From positions 78,501-142,500 of the forward strand of contig JAXCGZ010015156.1 of the NCBI GenBank assembly GCA_037179515.1: DNA of 64,000 nucleotides, read 5' to 3'. The notes beneath the pieces are model-generated. The model was not told the origin of the DNA and did no database searches. It saw nothing but the letters and a program-made list of their open reading frames with translations. Shown here piece by piece: positions 35,528 to 49,002 of this stretch. The position numbers and the translations under genes are program-made. This stretch comes from Halocaridina rubra. Its lineage: Eukaryota > Arthropoda > Malacostraca > Decapoda > Atyidae. Position 1 is the stretch's first letter. Each line of letters opens with the position of its first letter.

Positions 35528-38447
35528 GTGTGTGTGTGTATGTGTGTGTGTGTGATTACCTAATTGTGATTACCTAATTGTGTTTACGGGAAAGAGCCCA
35601 AAGCTCGTATCTTCCCGTCTCCTTATCGGTTCCATTTTATACTTAGTGATACTTATCATACCTGTCCTTAAAACTATGGATTGAGATAGCATTAACTACC
35701 TCCTCGCTTAGCGAATTCCAATTTTCAACTACTCTTACACTGAAAAAGTATTTCCTTACATCCTGCAAAGAAGTTTTCTTACCAAGCTTCAAACTATGAC
35801 CTCTAGTTCTAGAGCCAGCCATATCAAAATATCGATCCCTATCCACTCTATCATAACCATGAAGGAATTTAAAGACTGTCACCATATCCCCCCTCACTCT
35901 TCTAGCTTTGAGTGATGGTAAGTCTAATTCCCTCAGCCTCTCATCATAACTGAGATTGCATATTTCTGGCACCAGTTTCGTGGCATGTCTTTGAACTTTT
36001 TCAAGCTTAGCTATGTGCTTTTTCAAGTGCGGATTCCAAAAGGGGCCTGCATATTCGAGTTTTGGCCTCACATAGGTTACACAAATATTTCTGAACATTT
36101 CCTTGTCCATGTGCCTGAAGGTTACCCTTACATTTGATAAGAATGCATATGCTGCCCTTACTATGCCATTTATATGTATTTCTGGAGACAAATCTGCCAG
36201 TGTGTTTACTCGTAGATCTCTTTCATTTTCTGTCTCTTGAAGTTGTACTCCAGCCACCGAGTAGTCAAGCTTGGGCCTTCTTGCACTTGTACCCATTCTC
36301 ATTACCTTACATTTGGAAGTATTGAATTTCATTAGCCACTTTTCTGACCACTCATGCAGATTATTTAGATCCTCCTGAAGTTCTCTACCATTGTTCTCGT
36401 TATTTACTTTCTTCACAATCTTTGCATCATCTGCAAACATATTCATGAATGAATTTACAGACTCTGGTAGGTCATTTACATATACAAGGAACAAAAGTGG
36501 CCCTAAAACTGAATCCTGTGGAACTCCACTACTAACTCTTCTCCATCCAGACACTGAGTGTCTTACTCTAACCCTCTGTTCCCTTCCTTCTAAGTAAGTT
36601 TTTATCCATTCCAAAACATTTCCACCTATTCTAGCCATTGATTGCAGCTTCCTAATAAGTCTCCCATGTGGAACTGTGTCAAACGCTTTCTGGAAGTCTA
36701 GGAATATGCAATCTTCCCAGCCCTCTCTTTCCTGTAAGATTTAGCTTACCTTATCATAAAATTCTAATAAGTTTGTTACTGTTGATCTACCTTCTCTGAA
36801 GCCATGTTGCCTCACTGACAAAAAGTTCAAGGATTCCAAGTGAAGAGAGATATGTTTCCTTAGTAGTTTCTCCATAACTTTGCAAACTATGGTGGTCAAG
36901 GAAACTGGTCTATAGTTCAGAGCCGTATCCCTCCTTCCCTTTTTGAAGATAGGTATCACATTTGCTTGTTTCCAGCATCTTGGAATCTCCCCCGACTCCA
37001 GTGACTCCTTAAATATGATACTTAGTGCCACTGTTATTGTGTTTGCGCATTTTTTAAGCACATGAGGGGATATGTCATCAGGACCTGTAGCTTTATGAAC
37101 ATCTAAATCCATCAGCGCTTTGCATACCTCTGTGGCTGTAAGGTTGATGTTCTCTAATGCCAGCCCTTGAGCTTCTATCACTGCAATCTGAGGGGGTGGG
37201 GTATTTTCTACTGTAAATACTGACTGAAACTCCTTGTTCAATTCTTTGCAGATCTCTTCATCCATCTCAGTGATGCTTCCATCCGCTCTCTTTAGCCTTA
37301 ATACCTGTTCTTTTACCTTCAGTTTACCTCTGATAAAGCTGTGGAAAAGCTTGGGATTTTCTTTAGCCTTCCTGGTGATGTCCCTCTCATAGTCTCTCTC
37401 TGCCTCTCTCCTTTTACTTAGGTAGTCATTTCTTGCTCTCTTGTAGGTTTGCCAGGCATTTATGTTTTTTCTCCTCCTATACCTTTTCCAGCATTTGTCT
37501 CTCCACTCCTTAGCTCTTTTACACCCATTATCGAACCATTTCTCTCTGGCATGAATTACACCTACTTTGGTGACAGGTATGCAGCAATCTACTATCTTCC
37601 CATATCTCTCACAAAAGATGTCATACATTTCTTGTACAGATTTGTAGTAAAATAAGGTTCTCCAGTCAATAACTGCAAAAAGCTCATTCATTTTGATGTA
37701 ATCTCCTTTCGGATAGTTCCTCCTCATGTCCTCAGTGCCTCTACTCTCAGGAAGAATATCTTCAATGATATACTCCATCAACAACAAACAGTGGTCACTC
37801 TTTCCAATTGGTGGTTCATACTCAATTTTTTTCAATATCCAACACATTAACTGTGAACACTAGATCAAGTAGTGATGGCTCATCCCCACCCCTGGCCCTT
37901 GTTGGTTCCATTACATGTTGGTGTAGGAAATTCCCTTGTACGCAATCTAGGAATCTTGCCCCGAATGAGTCCTCACCACTGTGTGGGTCAAGATTTATCC
38001 AATCTATCTCTTTATGATTAAAGTCTCCCATAATCAAAATCCTACATTTTTTTTCCTGTGCCATGTTAACAACTGAGTTTATGACTTCAATAGTACCTAT
38101 ATGACTTTCCTCATAAACTTCAAGCCTATTTTGGTTCCTTGGTGGGTTGTATACAACAGTTATTATAATGCTCTCTGACCCAGTATTTATGCGAGCAACA
38201 AGAAATTCCTTGAACTCACTTTCTATAGCCAAGTTTATTTCTTCAACTTGAATCCTTTCACTTATGAGCAGTGCTATCCCTCCACCAGTCCTCTCAGATC
38301 TTTCAACCCTTAGTATTCTGATGCCCTTAGGAAAAACTGTGACACTGTTTATGTCCTCACTCAACTTAGTCTCTGTAATTGCTACTATATCTGCCTTACT
38401 GTTGTGAATCCTATCTTTTAATTCTACTGCCTTACCAGCTAATCCAT
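35528..38447 (-). mobile_element. Family A LINE, copy A7
   Basis: The 3' tail units lie at 35556-35590, preceded by (GT)n at 35528-35555. The copy is 5'-truncated at 38447, within the LAGKAVELKDR start of ORF2. It is close in sequence to A5 and A6. Confidence 0.9.
35643..38440 (-). pseudogene. ORF2 endonuclease-RT of A7, one stop and one frameshift
   Basis: The frame is open from about 38440 to the natural stop at 35643, except for one extra T in the run 37826-37832 (six T in A6) and a stop at 36741-36743 (Gln codon in sisters). The endonuclease GDFNHKEIDW and RT motifs QKAFDTVPH, SSGVPQDSVLGP and MFADDAKI are visible. In domain B the usual PQGS is PQDS. This is the least damaged ORF2 of family A here. 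Confidence 0.88.
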
Positions 38448-39124
38448 AAGGTACCCTCTGCCACAAACAAAAAACGGAGAAAAATGCGTTTTAAGAGTAC
38501 CTACTTTCAAAATGCCATAACTTTGAAATTATTGGGAAGTTCCATTTTTTTTTTTCAAATGTATCTAAAAGCATCTATGTTAACATAGAAACATTTTTAT
38601 TTTGAAAACTGTGTGCCATTTTGATGCCAAAAAACTTTAAATATGTTTAACTTTAACCATGCGATACTGTATCACAGCATTTTGTCTAATAATATAGTCA
38701 CATATTATTATCTAAAAATGCAAAGTAGCACGAGATTGTAGAAGACACACGGTCAGACGTAGACACGCTGAGAAGCAAACTGAGCGTTCAGACATGTTGA
38801 TTGGTCAAGAAAACATGGGTTGGACCACAGGATTGGATTGCTGATTCCAGACAACATGCGTCCTGCCCTCTTATTGGTCGACCAAGACACGTGAGCGTGG
38901 GGAGGTGGAAAATACCTTGTGGACAAATTACGGATGTACATACATATACACACATATTATTATTTATGCATACTGTATATGCACTGTATGTATTAACTCC
39001 GACTAGCACTCACACTCGCACAGACTCACTAGAAAAAGATTCACTGTTAATAACATATTCTCATATTGCCCTCCATAAAAATAAAATTACCCTATATGGG
39101 GTGTGTGCTCCACGTTGGGAACCA
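38448..39124. other. Non-LINE spacer ending in a hAT-like terminus
   Basis: It contains two ATTGGTC (inverted CCAAT-type) motifs near 38799 and 38873, a 12-bp palindrome TTGGTCGACCAA at 38874-38885 and a CACGTG E-box at 38888-38893. The right edge TTGGGAACCAT resembles a hAT terminus. No coding frame is convincing. The motifs are suggestive of a promoter but could be chance inside a DNA transposon. Confidence 0.4.
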
Positions 39125-40837
39125 TGGGGCTAGAGGTTTATGAGGAAAGTTATATAGGTACTACTGAAGCTATAAACTCAATTGTTAGCATTGCATGGGG
39201 GAGAAAATGTAGGATTTTCATTATGGGAGATTTTAATCACAGAGAGATAGATTGGACAAATCTTGACCCGCACAATGTGGAGGATTCGTTTGGGGCAATA
39301 TTCCTAGATTGTACACAAAGGAATTTCCTACACTAACATGTACTGGAACCAAAAAGGTCAAGGGGTGGAGATGAGACATCACTGCTCGAGCTAGCATTCA
39401 TGAATAGTGTTGGATATTGAAAAACTTGAGTATGAACCACCACTTGGAAAATGTGACCACTGTGTTGTTTATGGAGCATGTCTTCGAAGATGTTTTGCCT
39501 GAAAGTAGAAACACTGAAAAGGAAACGAGGAGCAACTATCCAGAGAGATATTACAACAAAATAAAAGAGATTTTTGCAGTTGTTGACTTATGAACCTTTT
39601 TTAACTACAAACTAAACAAGATATGTGCAACATCTTTTGTGACGAAAATAGGAAGATGGTCACTTGTTTCATACCTTCCACAAAATAGGTGTTATTCAGT
39701 CCAGAGAAAAATTTTTCAATATTGAGTGTAAGAGAGGTGAGGAGTGGAGAAACAAATGCTGGAGTAGGTATAGGAGGAGAAAAAACATAAAAGCATGGCA
39801 GGCTTATTAAGGAGCAAAAAAAAAATATCACCTAATTAAAAGAAGTGAAATCATGAAAAGAATAATACCAGGAAGGCTAAAAAACAGATCCCAAACCTTT
39901 CCACAGCTTTTTCACAAGCAAACTGAAAGTCAAAGAACTGGTTTTAAATTTAAAGAGAGCTGATGAAGAGATTTACGAAGTATTGAACAAGGAGTTTCAG
40001 TCAGTATATACAACAGAAAATACCCCACACCCTCAAATTGCAGAGATATGAGATCATGGGCCGGTATCAGAGAACATCATTTTTTCCACCACAGATGTAT
40101 GCAATGCGTTGATGGAGTTAGAAACCCATGAAGCTACTGGTTCTGATGGTATATCCCCTTACGTACTTGAGAAATGTGCTAAGCCAACATCATTGGTGCT
40201 ATTCATCATATTTGAATAGGCTCTAGAATCTTGGGAGATAGTAAGGACATCATATGCTTTCTTAGCAAATGTAAGGGCAACCTTCAGTCACATGGACAAG
40301 GACTTATTCAGAAATATTTATGTAACCTATTTGAGGCCAAAGCTTGAATATGCAGCCCTCTAATGGAATCTACACTTGAAAAAGCACATAAATAAGCTGG
40401 AAAAAGTCCATAGACATACCACAAAACTAGTAGCAGATATACACAATCTCAGTTATGAGGAGAGGTTAAGGGTATTAGTCTTACCAGCACTCAAAACTAA
40501 AGGAATGAGAAGGATATGTTGACGGTTTTTCAACTTCTTCATGGTTTTGACCGAGTGGATAGGGATCGATATTGTGATATGGCTGGTTCTAGAACTAGAG
40601 GTCATAGTTTGAGGCTTTGTAAGAAAACTTCTTTGCAGGATGTAAGGAAATACTTTTTAAGTGTAAGAGTACTTGAGGATTGTAATTTGCTAAGCAAGGA
40701 GGTGGTTATTGCTAACTCAGTTCATAGTTTTGAGGACAGATAGGATTAGTATTATTGAGTTTAAAAATGGAACTGACCAGGAGACAGGGAGTCACGATCA
40801 TATGTTTTTTTTCCTTAAGCACAATTAGGTAATTACG
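39125..40837 (+). mobile_element. Family A LINE, copy A9 with internal deletion
   Basis: It starts inside the endonuclease (LEVYEESYIGT) at the point where A8 stopped. IFIMGDFNHREIDWTNLDP is present near 39217-39270. Near 40240 the sequence jumps from the start of RT to the C-terminal third (LANVRATFSHMDKDLF-like), so the RT catalytic core is deleted. It ends with the tail CACAATTAGGTAATTAC at 40820-40836. Confidence 0.85.
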
Positions 40838-41859
40838 AAAAAGTATTCAAAGTGTTCATGGAGTTAGATTTCCAGAGAGCTACAGGTCCTGATGTTATAT
40901 TCCCTTACATATTAAAGAAATGCGCTAAACCAAAATTGGTGATGCTATTCATCATATTTTAAAATTCGCTAGAATCTGGGGAGATTTAAAGATGCTGGAG
41001 ACAAAGATTGTGGTACCTATCTTCAAAAAGGGAAGGAGGAATACAACTCTACACTATAGCCGTGTTTCTCTGACCACCATACTTTGCAAAGTTTTGGAAA
41101 AACTACAAAGAAAACACATCTCCCCTCACTCGGAATCCTTTAATTTTTTGTCAAAGAGACAACATGGCTTCTGAAAAGTCAAATCAACAGTAACATACTT
41201 ATTATAATTTTATGATGAGGTAAGCTGGATCATACAGGAAAGAGAGGGCTGGACAGATTGCATATTCTTAGATATTCAGAATGCATTTGATGTGGTTCCA
41301 CATAGGACTTATTAAAAATCTGCAAGGAATGGCGAGAATAGGTGAAAATGTCTTGGAATGGAAAGGGACAGAGGGTTAGAGTAAGACATTCAGTGTCTGA
41401 ATGGAGAAGTGTTAGTAGTGGGTTTCCAGAAGGTTAGCTTTAGGGCCACATTTGTTCCTTGTATACGTAATTGACCTTACAGAGTCTGTAAATTCATTCT
41501 TAATTATGCTTGCAGATGATGAAAAGATTGTGAAGAAAGTAAGAGCCAAGATCAGTGGTAGAGAACTTCAGGAAGACCTAAATAATCTGCATGAGTGGTC
41601 AGAAGAGTGTCTAAAGAATACATTGCTTCAACATGTAAGATAATGAGAATGGGTACAAGTGCAAGAAGTCTCAAGCTTGGATACTCAATAGCAGGTGCAG
41701 AAATTCAGTAGACAGAAAATTAGAGAAATCTGAGAGTAAACATATTGAAAGATTTCTCTCCTGAAATGCATATAAATGGCATAGTAAAGACTGCATATGC
41801 CTTATTAGCAAATGTAAGGGTAGCCTAAAGATACATGGACAAGAAAATATTCAGAAATA

Positions 41860-44177
41860 CAGTCATACCTCTAGTCACGAAATTAATCCTTTCCTAAACC
41901 CTGTTCGTGGGGTGATATGTTCATGGGGCTAGACAATTTTCCCCATTGGAATGCATTTCATTTAATTAATCCGTTCCTCATCACCATAAATATACATTTT
42001 GGAATTTGTTTATGAGTATAGAAATTAAAACACACTGTATTACTTGTGAAAGGAAAATTACATTAATAATAGAAAGGATTATATTCTAGTAAAATAAAAT
42101 ATGGTACAGTACTGTATTTACCTTTGGTTGATTGTTGCTGTCACACGTGGTTGGTGTTGGAGGAGGAGAAGAAGGACTATTTCTTTGAAGGAAAGGCCCC
42201 TTCCATGAAAACGTTAGGTAACTCTTCATATACAGGCGGTATTTCTGGTATTTTCTCTTTATATTCTCCTTTGGAAGGTGATTTTCTGACTAGTGGCACA
42301 AGAAAACGATCCAGAGAAATTTGTCTTTTTCTTTGCTGATAAATTATACTAAAGTGAGACATCACATTGTCATTTACAATGTTCACTATTCTATTGCTCA
42401 CAGTTTTGTCTGGGTGATAATCCTCAATGAAAGCCTGCATCTCATTCCACTTGCTAAAAATACTTTAAATTTTTCACTCTAAATTTTTATCCTATCATCC
42501 CCCTCCTCTGATGACTGCTCCTCTTGAAGGGTCTTCACCTGTTCATGTTGCAACTCTGTTAGTTCTTTGGTGGTGAGTTCTTGTTTGCTATCCTCCACCA
42601 GCTCCTCCACATCCTCGTCATTGACCTCCAAGCCAATACTTTTGCCAATAGCCGCAATTTTGTTCACAATTTTTATAGCTAACTCTTGTTTGAAGCCCTC
42701 TAAGTCTCTATCAGCAACACAACCTGGCCAAAGGTTCCTCTAGGTGGAGTTAAGCGTGCGATATGAGACCTTCCATGCCTTGTCAATGAGGCCAATGCAG
42801 TAAAGGATATTAAAGTGGTCTTTCCGGAATTTACGAAGGATCATATCTGTGTCATTGGTGACCAGGAAACACCTGGCAAAAAGGCCCTTTACATAGAAAT
42901 TCATAAAATTAGAAATTACTTGCTGGTCCATGGGTTAGAGGAGTGGTGTTGGGAGATAAAAATTTGACTTTTATGAAGTTGTATTGTGGAGCAAGGTCTT
43001 CTTCCAAACCTGGAGGATGGGAAGGAGCATTATCCATTATAGGGAGACAATTAAGACGCAAAACTTTTTCCTCAAGATATTTTTTCACAGCTGGCGTAAA
43101 CACTTCAATTATCCATTATTGTGCTTAAAAGCGAGCAGATTTTCAGAGTGGTAAGCTAAAAGAGGCTTAATATTACAGTCCCTACTAGCATTGGCACACA
43201 ATAAAAGTGTAAGCCTGTCTTTCATTGGTTTGTGGCCAGACAGTGACATCTCCTCTTGGGTTATAGAGGTTCTTTTAAGCATTTCTTCCAAAAGAGTCCG
43301 GTTTTGTCACAGTTAAAAACTTGTTGCAGGATCTAGCCTTCACTTTCTATAAATTTGGCGGATTCTTCCACGTATGCATCCGCTTCCTTTTGGTCGGAAC
43401 TAGCCTCCTCTCCATGCCTAACAATGTTATGAATCCCAGTTCGTCGATGAAAGTTTTCAAACCAGCCTCTGCTGGCTTTAAATTTGTCAATTTTAACACC
43501 ACTAGAACTCGTAGTGTTCGCTACTAAAATCATGGTGTATTTGGAAAGCCTTAGTGCATATTATGGCCTCACTAACACTATCTCCAGGCAGCTGTTTTTC
43601 ATTTATCCAAACTAATAATAACTTTTCTATGTCCTCCATCAACTGTGACCTATTCTTTGTTAATTTAGTCACTCCTTTAGCTTTGTCAGCCGCCTCTTAG
43701 ATCTTTATATTATTTAAGATAGCACATATGGCCGATTTTGCCATGTTATACTGTGTGGCGAGATAAAAAACATGAGCACCGTTTTCATGCTTTGATATTA
43801 TTTCTTTTGTTTGTTTCCACTGTTATGCATCTAGGGTGTTTAATGCCACTTTCACTAATGCACTTCACTTTCTTAGGAAACATAATGAGGGCTAGTTTCA
43901 AGTAAAGGCAAAACAATGAAAATCTATAGAAAAAGAATATGAACAAATTGTGAGCAGAGCACGAACGAACTACACAGCACGGGCACCAATGCAGAATTGA
44001 GAGCAACCACATGATGGCTCGGGCAAATGGGAATGTGGTTGCCTGGGGGAACGTGCATGTGTATGCGTGTTCGGGACTCAAAGGTTTGTATGGGGGGCTA
44101 TGCAAAATTTGCTTGTAAATAGTATTCATGGGGTGATTTGTCTCTGGAGGGGTGTTCGTGGGGCATGGGCGCTACTG
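41860..44177 (-). mobile_element. Tigger/pogo DNA transposon (2318 bp)
   Basis: The left end is CAGTCATACCTCTAGTCACG and the right end, inverted, is CAGTAGCGCCCATGCCCCAC. TA is present on both sides (41858-41859 and 44178-44179). Family A sequence is continuous across the site if the element and one TA are removed. It encodes a broken transposase on the minus strand. Its size is normal for Tigger elements. Confidence 0.9.
42177..43883 (-). pseudogene. Tigger (TIGD-like) transposase, broken
   Basis: It starts MFPKKVKCISESGIKHPRC at 43883. Then follow a helix-turn-helix region with HENGAHVFYLATQYNMAKSA (about 43722-43785) and a CENP-B-like HTH part (FENFHRRTGIHNIVRHGEEA, about 43390-43470). 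The DDE region has KDRLTLLLCANASRD and LPIMDNAPSHPPG (about 43010-43050, Asp of DNAPSH). The C-terminal part reaches 42177. The span of about 569 codons matches the family length, but at least five stops or shifts separate the segments. Transposase would cut and join at TA sites. Confidence 0.85.
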
Positions 44178-44384
44178 TATTTATGTAACTTATGTGAGAC
44201 CAAGGTTTGAATATGCAGCACACTTTTGGAATCTGCACTTGAAAAAACATATATATAAGCAGGAAAAAGTTCAAAGACAGGTCACGAACATGTTGCCAGA
44301 AGTATGCAATCTCAGTTATGAGGAGAGGCTGAGAAAATTAGACTTACCATCACTCAAAGCTAGAAGAACCAGGGGGTTATTGTG

Positions 44385-45254
44385 AACATGTTTGCAAATG
44401 ATGCAAAGACTGTGAAATAAGTAAGAGACGAGAACAATGGTAGAGAATTTCAGAAAGATCTAAATAGTCTTTTTGAGTGGTCAGAATAATGGCTAATGAA
44501 ATTCAGCCCTTCTAAATATAACGTAATGAGAATGGGTACAAGTGCAAGAAGGCTCAAGCTTGGATACTCAATAGCAGGAGCAGAACTTCAATAAACAGAA
44601 GATTAGAGAGATCTGAGGGTAATCATATTCGGAGATTTCTCTCCAGAAATGCATATAAATGGCATAGTAACGACTGCATATGCTTTCTTAGTAAATGTAA
44701 AAGTAGTCTTTAGACACATGGACAAGGAAATGCTCAGATCTATTTATGTAACTTATGTGAGGCCAAGGATTGAATATGCAGTCCACTTTTGGAAACCGCG
44801 CTTGACAAAGCATATAAATAAGCTGGGAAAAGTACTTCTGGTACTAGAAGTACGCAATCTCAGTTATGAAGAGAGGCTGAGGAAATTAGACTTACCATCA
44901 CCCGAAGCTAGTAGAATGAGAGGGGATATAGTGACGGTTTTTAAATTTCCTCATGGATTTGACATAAGTGGATAGGGCTCGATATTTTGATATGGATGGC
45001 TCTAGAACTAGAGGTCGTAGTTTGAAGCTTCGTCTGAAAACTTCTTTGCAAGATGTAAGTACTTTTTTAGGGGAAGGATACTTGATGACTGGAATTCGCT
45101 AAGCGATGAGGCAGTTAATGCTTGCTCAGGTCATAATTTTAATGACAAGTATGATAAATAAATTGAGTACAAATATGGAACCGACCAGGAGACGGGAAGT
45201 TGTAAGTATAGGTCTCTTTCCCATAAGCACAAATAGGTAGTTACAATTAATTGC

Positions 45255-45257
<3 letters not shown>
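44385..45257 (+). mobile_element. Family A LINE, C-terminal copy A11
   Basis: It begins at MFANDAKTVK (the RT FADD region, degraded to FAND) and runs through HINGIVTTAYAFLVNVKVVF to the diverged 3' UTR near 45200 (GACGGGAAGTTGTAAG). It ends by a tail at 45225-45257 next to (AG)n. It lies just upstream of the putative host exon. Confidence 0.82.

Positions 45258-45259
<2 letters not shown>

Positions 45260-45325
<66 letters not shown>
45260..45325. repeat. (AG)n microsatellite
   Basis: About 66 bp of AG repeats between the 3' end of A11 and the pyrimidine tract that precedes the host exon. Confidence 0.97.
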
Positions 45326-45326
<1 letters not shown>

Positions 45327-45341
45327 GAACAGTCTCTCAAT

Positions 45342-45370
45342 ATCTCCCCCTTTTTTCTTTTTTTTTACAG
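45342..45370 (+). promoter_or_regulatory. Probable 3' splice site (polypyrimidine tract and AG)
   Basis: A CTCCCCC run and then T-rich sequence lead to TTTTTTTACAG ending at 45370. It fits an animal intron acceptor, and the open frame with a transmembrane segment begins immediately after it. It was identified only by appearance. Confidence 0.7.
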
Positions 45371-45541
45371 GAGGAAGAGCGAATAAATGCAATCACAGGT
45401 CTGGTGGTTTTAGGCGTTATAGCTTTTATAGTGCTATTTATTGTGGTCTTCATCGGTGCCGTCAAACTCCTTCACGTACGAAACAAGAAGAAGAAACGGT
45501 CCCATGAATTATTGGAGGGAGGATATCGGTATTACAGCTAA
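45371..45541 (+). CDS. Terminal exon of a membrane protein (host gene, partial)
   Basis: After the acceptor AG, the frame in phase with base 45371 reads 56 codons and stops with TAA at 45539-45541. It starts EEERINA. Residues 8-33 are strongly hydrophobic ([19 protein letters not shown] then FIGAV), a clear membrane helix. A basic stop-transfer stretch ([12 protein letters not shown]) follows, and the tail [13 protein letters not shown] ends it. This is the layout of the last exon of a type I single-pass protein, with a tail of about 25 residues in the cytoplasm. The rest of the gene would lie upstream, beyond the retrotransposons or outside the window. I do not recognise the family. Another frame is open here but gives an unlikely Arg/Cys-rich peptide. 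Splice phase is assumed. Confidence 0.65.
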   Translation, partial: EEERINAITGLVVLGVIAFIVLFIVVFIGAVKLLHVRNKKKKRSHELLEGGYRYYS

Positions 45542-45555
45542 TTTAGCTGTAACAG

Positions 45556-46137
<582 letters not shown>

Positions 46138-46139
46138 CA

Positions 46140-46552
46140 TTTATTCTCGAAATGCGTGTGAATTTTATCAGGCTAATTCTCCGTAGAATAAGATTTGTGA
46201 CTATAACAAGAGACAAAATTGTCTCCGAATTTTCCATCCTATTTCTTAAACTGTTTGTATCATCCCCTGCAATTCGTCTTAGAGAGCATCGCTGCAGAGG
46301 TTATCTCGCAAGAAATTCATCTTGCAAAATGGTTTTAAAGTGATAGAAGCACAGGAAAAGAGGAATGCAACAATTTTCCAAAATCACAAATCCATCATGG
46401 ATGTGTTTCTTGCGAGATAACCTCTGCAACGATGCTTTCTAAGACGAACTGCAGAGGTTGATACAAACAGATTCAGAAATAGGAGAGCAAACCCAGAAAC
46501 ATAATTTTGTCTCTTATCAAAGTCACAAAGTCCTATTGTAAGGAGAATTAGA
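46140..46552. mobile_element. Foldback element with about 160-bp inverted arms
   Basis: The left arm (about 46165-46322) and right arm (about 46396-46550) are imperfect inverse copies. Examples are GAGGTTATCTCGCAAGAAA against TTTCTTGCGAGATAACCTC, and ACAAAATTGTCTC against AATTTTGTCTCTT. The spacer is about 70 bp. Both outer ends are (TA)n. Both arms read [10 protein letters not shown] in the appropriate strand, a consequence of the symmetry. No transposase is present. Confidence 0.75.
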
Positions 46553-46835
<283 letters not shown>

Positions 46836-47639
46836 CTCTAACTTAGAGATAGGGCAGGATTATGGCCAGTGTTGTTTAATATGCATAATTATGAAATTAA
46901 TATCCTATGTCAAATTTTTATATGAGTTAAAAAAATGACTAATCGCTAGATGGGTCAAAGTAAAACTTAACAGCATTCTCAGGTACCCTTTAACCTTTCC
47001 TAGGTACAATTATTTGGCATGAGCTTTTACCCTTCCTAGGAATTCTTCATCCAAAAATGTTCTCCTTGTTTATATAACAGTACCAGTGTACTAGGTTGCT
47101 TATTTCTTTGTCAAGGAAAGTTGTTTTCACAGTAATATTATTTTGATATAATAAAGATTTAAGTTCTTTGTTAATTGTAATTGTAAATAGTAACATAATA
47201 TTTATTGTATGAATTGCATATGATATGTTTGCTGTAAATGTCTTCATTATCGTGTACGTGTGTTTATGAGCGTTGATTTGCAGAACTTTTGTCTGTTAAA
47301 TGCTTTTTGATTGATGTACTCAATTGACGCCATAGTCCGCAATATATTAGTCAGACAACGACTTTATATAGTAAGGTTCTAAGTTTTTTCTATTAAATGA
47401 TCTGTAAATTGTAAGATAAAATTTATTGCATAATTTGTATAAACTAAGTTGTATGTAATGCCTTCAGATTCATGTGGGTGACTTTGTGGCAAGATTTGCA
47501 AATATTTCGTGCTTTTTTTTTCAAAAATTGTTTAATGTTTCTTGACTTATGTACTTGACTGATGCAGTGGTGCGCAATAAATCAATCTAGCAACAACATA
47601 CTCTTACTAGCTTTAGACTCAACTCTAAGGTACAGCAGG
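46836..47639. repeat. AT-rich spacer with a diverged about 235-bp duplication
   Basis: Segments 47165-47370 and 47395-47605 are similar in order: TTGTAA...TTTATTG, then TTTGCA, then GATGYACT...GACTGATGC or AATTGACGC, then CGCAATAWAT. Both end in sequence resembling the family D tail (TGACGCCTTGGCGCAATAAATTA). They may be old D-related 3' ends. No coding frame was found. Confidence 0.5.
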
Positions 47640-48466
47640 CCTCATAATCTCTTATCCCTGCAATCTGAGGGATGGCGTACTTTCCATTGTAAATACAGTT
47701 AAGACTGAGACTCCTTACTCAGTTCTTCATAGATCTTTTCATCTGTCTGGGTTATGTATTTGTCTGCCCTTTTCAACTTTCAAACTTGTTCGTTATCCAT
47801 TAATTTTCCTCTGACAAAGCTGTGGAAAATTTGGAATTTGCATTAGCCTTCCTGGAAATATTCCTCTCATAATCCCTCTCTACTTCTCTTCTTGTACATA
47901 GGAAATCGTTTCTCACTTGTTTGTGAGTCTCCCAGGCATTTATGCTTTTTCTCCTCCTATGCCTATTCCAGCATTTGTCTCTCCACTCCGTGTCTCTCCT
48001 TCATTCCTTATTAAACCAATACTCTTTGGTATCAATAATTATCATTTGGGTGGATGGTGTGCAATACCTATCTTCTCATACAAAGATTTCGTACATCTTT
48101 TGTACAGAATTATTATTAACTAAGGTCCTATAGTCATTACCTTCAAAATTATCATTAATTTTGTTGTAAAGTCACATGGGATAGTTCTCCTCATATCCTT
48201 TTCAGTGCCTTTACTCTCAGGCATATTACACAATGATATACACCATCAACAACACAGTGGTCGTCACTTTTTCCAATGGGTGGCTCATACTCTATTTAGC
48301 CAATTTCCAACACATTATCTGTTAATACTAGAGTAAGCAATGATGGCTCATCTCCATCCCTGATCCTCGTTGGTTCCAGTATATATTAGTGCAGGAATTT
48401 TTCTTGTATACAATCTAGGAACCTTGCCCTAAAAGAAACCTCCTCATTTTGCTGGTCAAGACTAGT

Positions 48467-48974
<508 letters not shown>

Positions 48975-49002
48975 TCTCTCTCTCTCTCACACACACACAC
49001 AA

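Larger units (their letters stand above)
40838..44384 (+). mobile_element. Family A LINE, copy A10, interrupted by Tigger
   Basis: It begins directly after the A9 tail at the RT N-terminal side. It carries FLVYVIDLTESVNS and a degraded MLADDEKI, and is interrupted at 41859 by the Tigger element. It resumes at 44178 with TATTTATGTAACTTATGTGAG and breaks off near 44384. Confidence 0.85.

Noticed and set aside
45325..45507. Alternative frame across the exon (Arg/Cys-rich peptide)
   Set aside because: It reads through the pyrimidine tract and gives no recognisable domain, while the other frame gives a clean membrane helix and basic tail.
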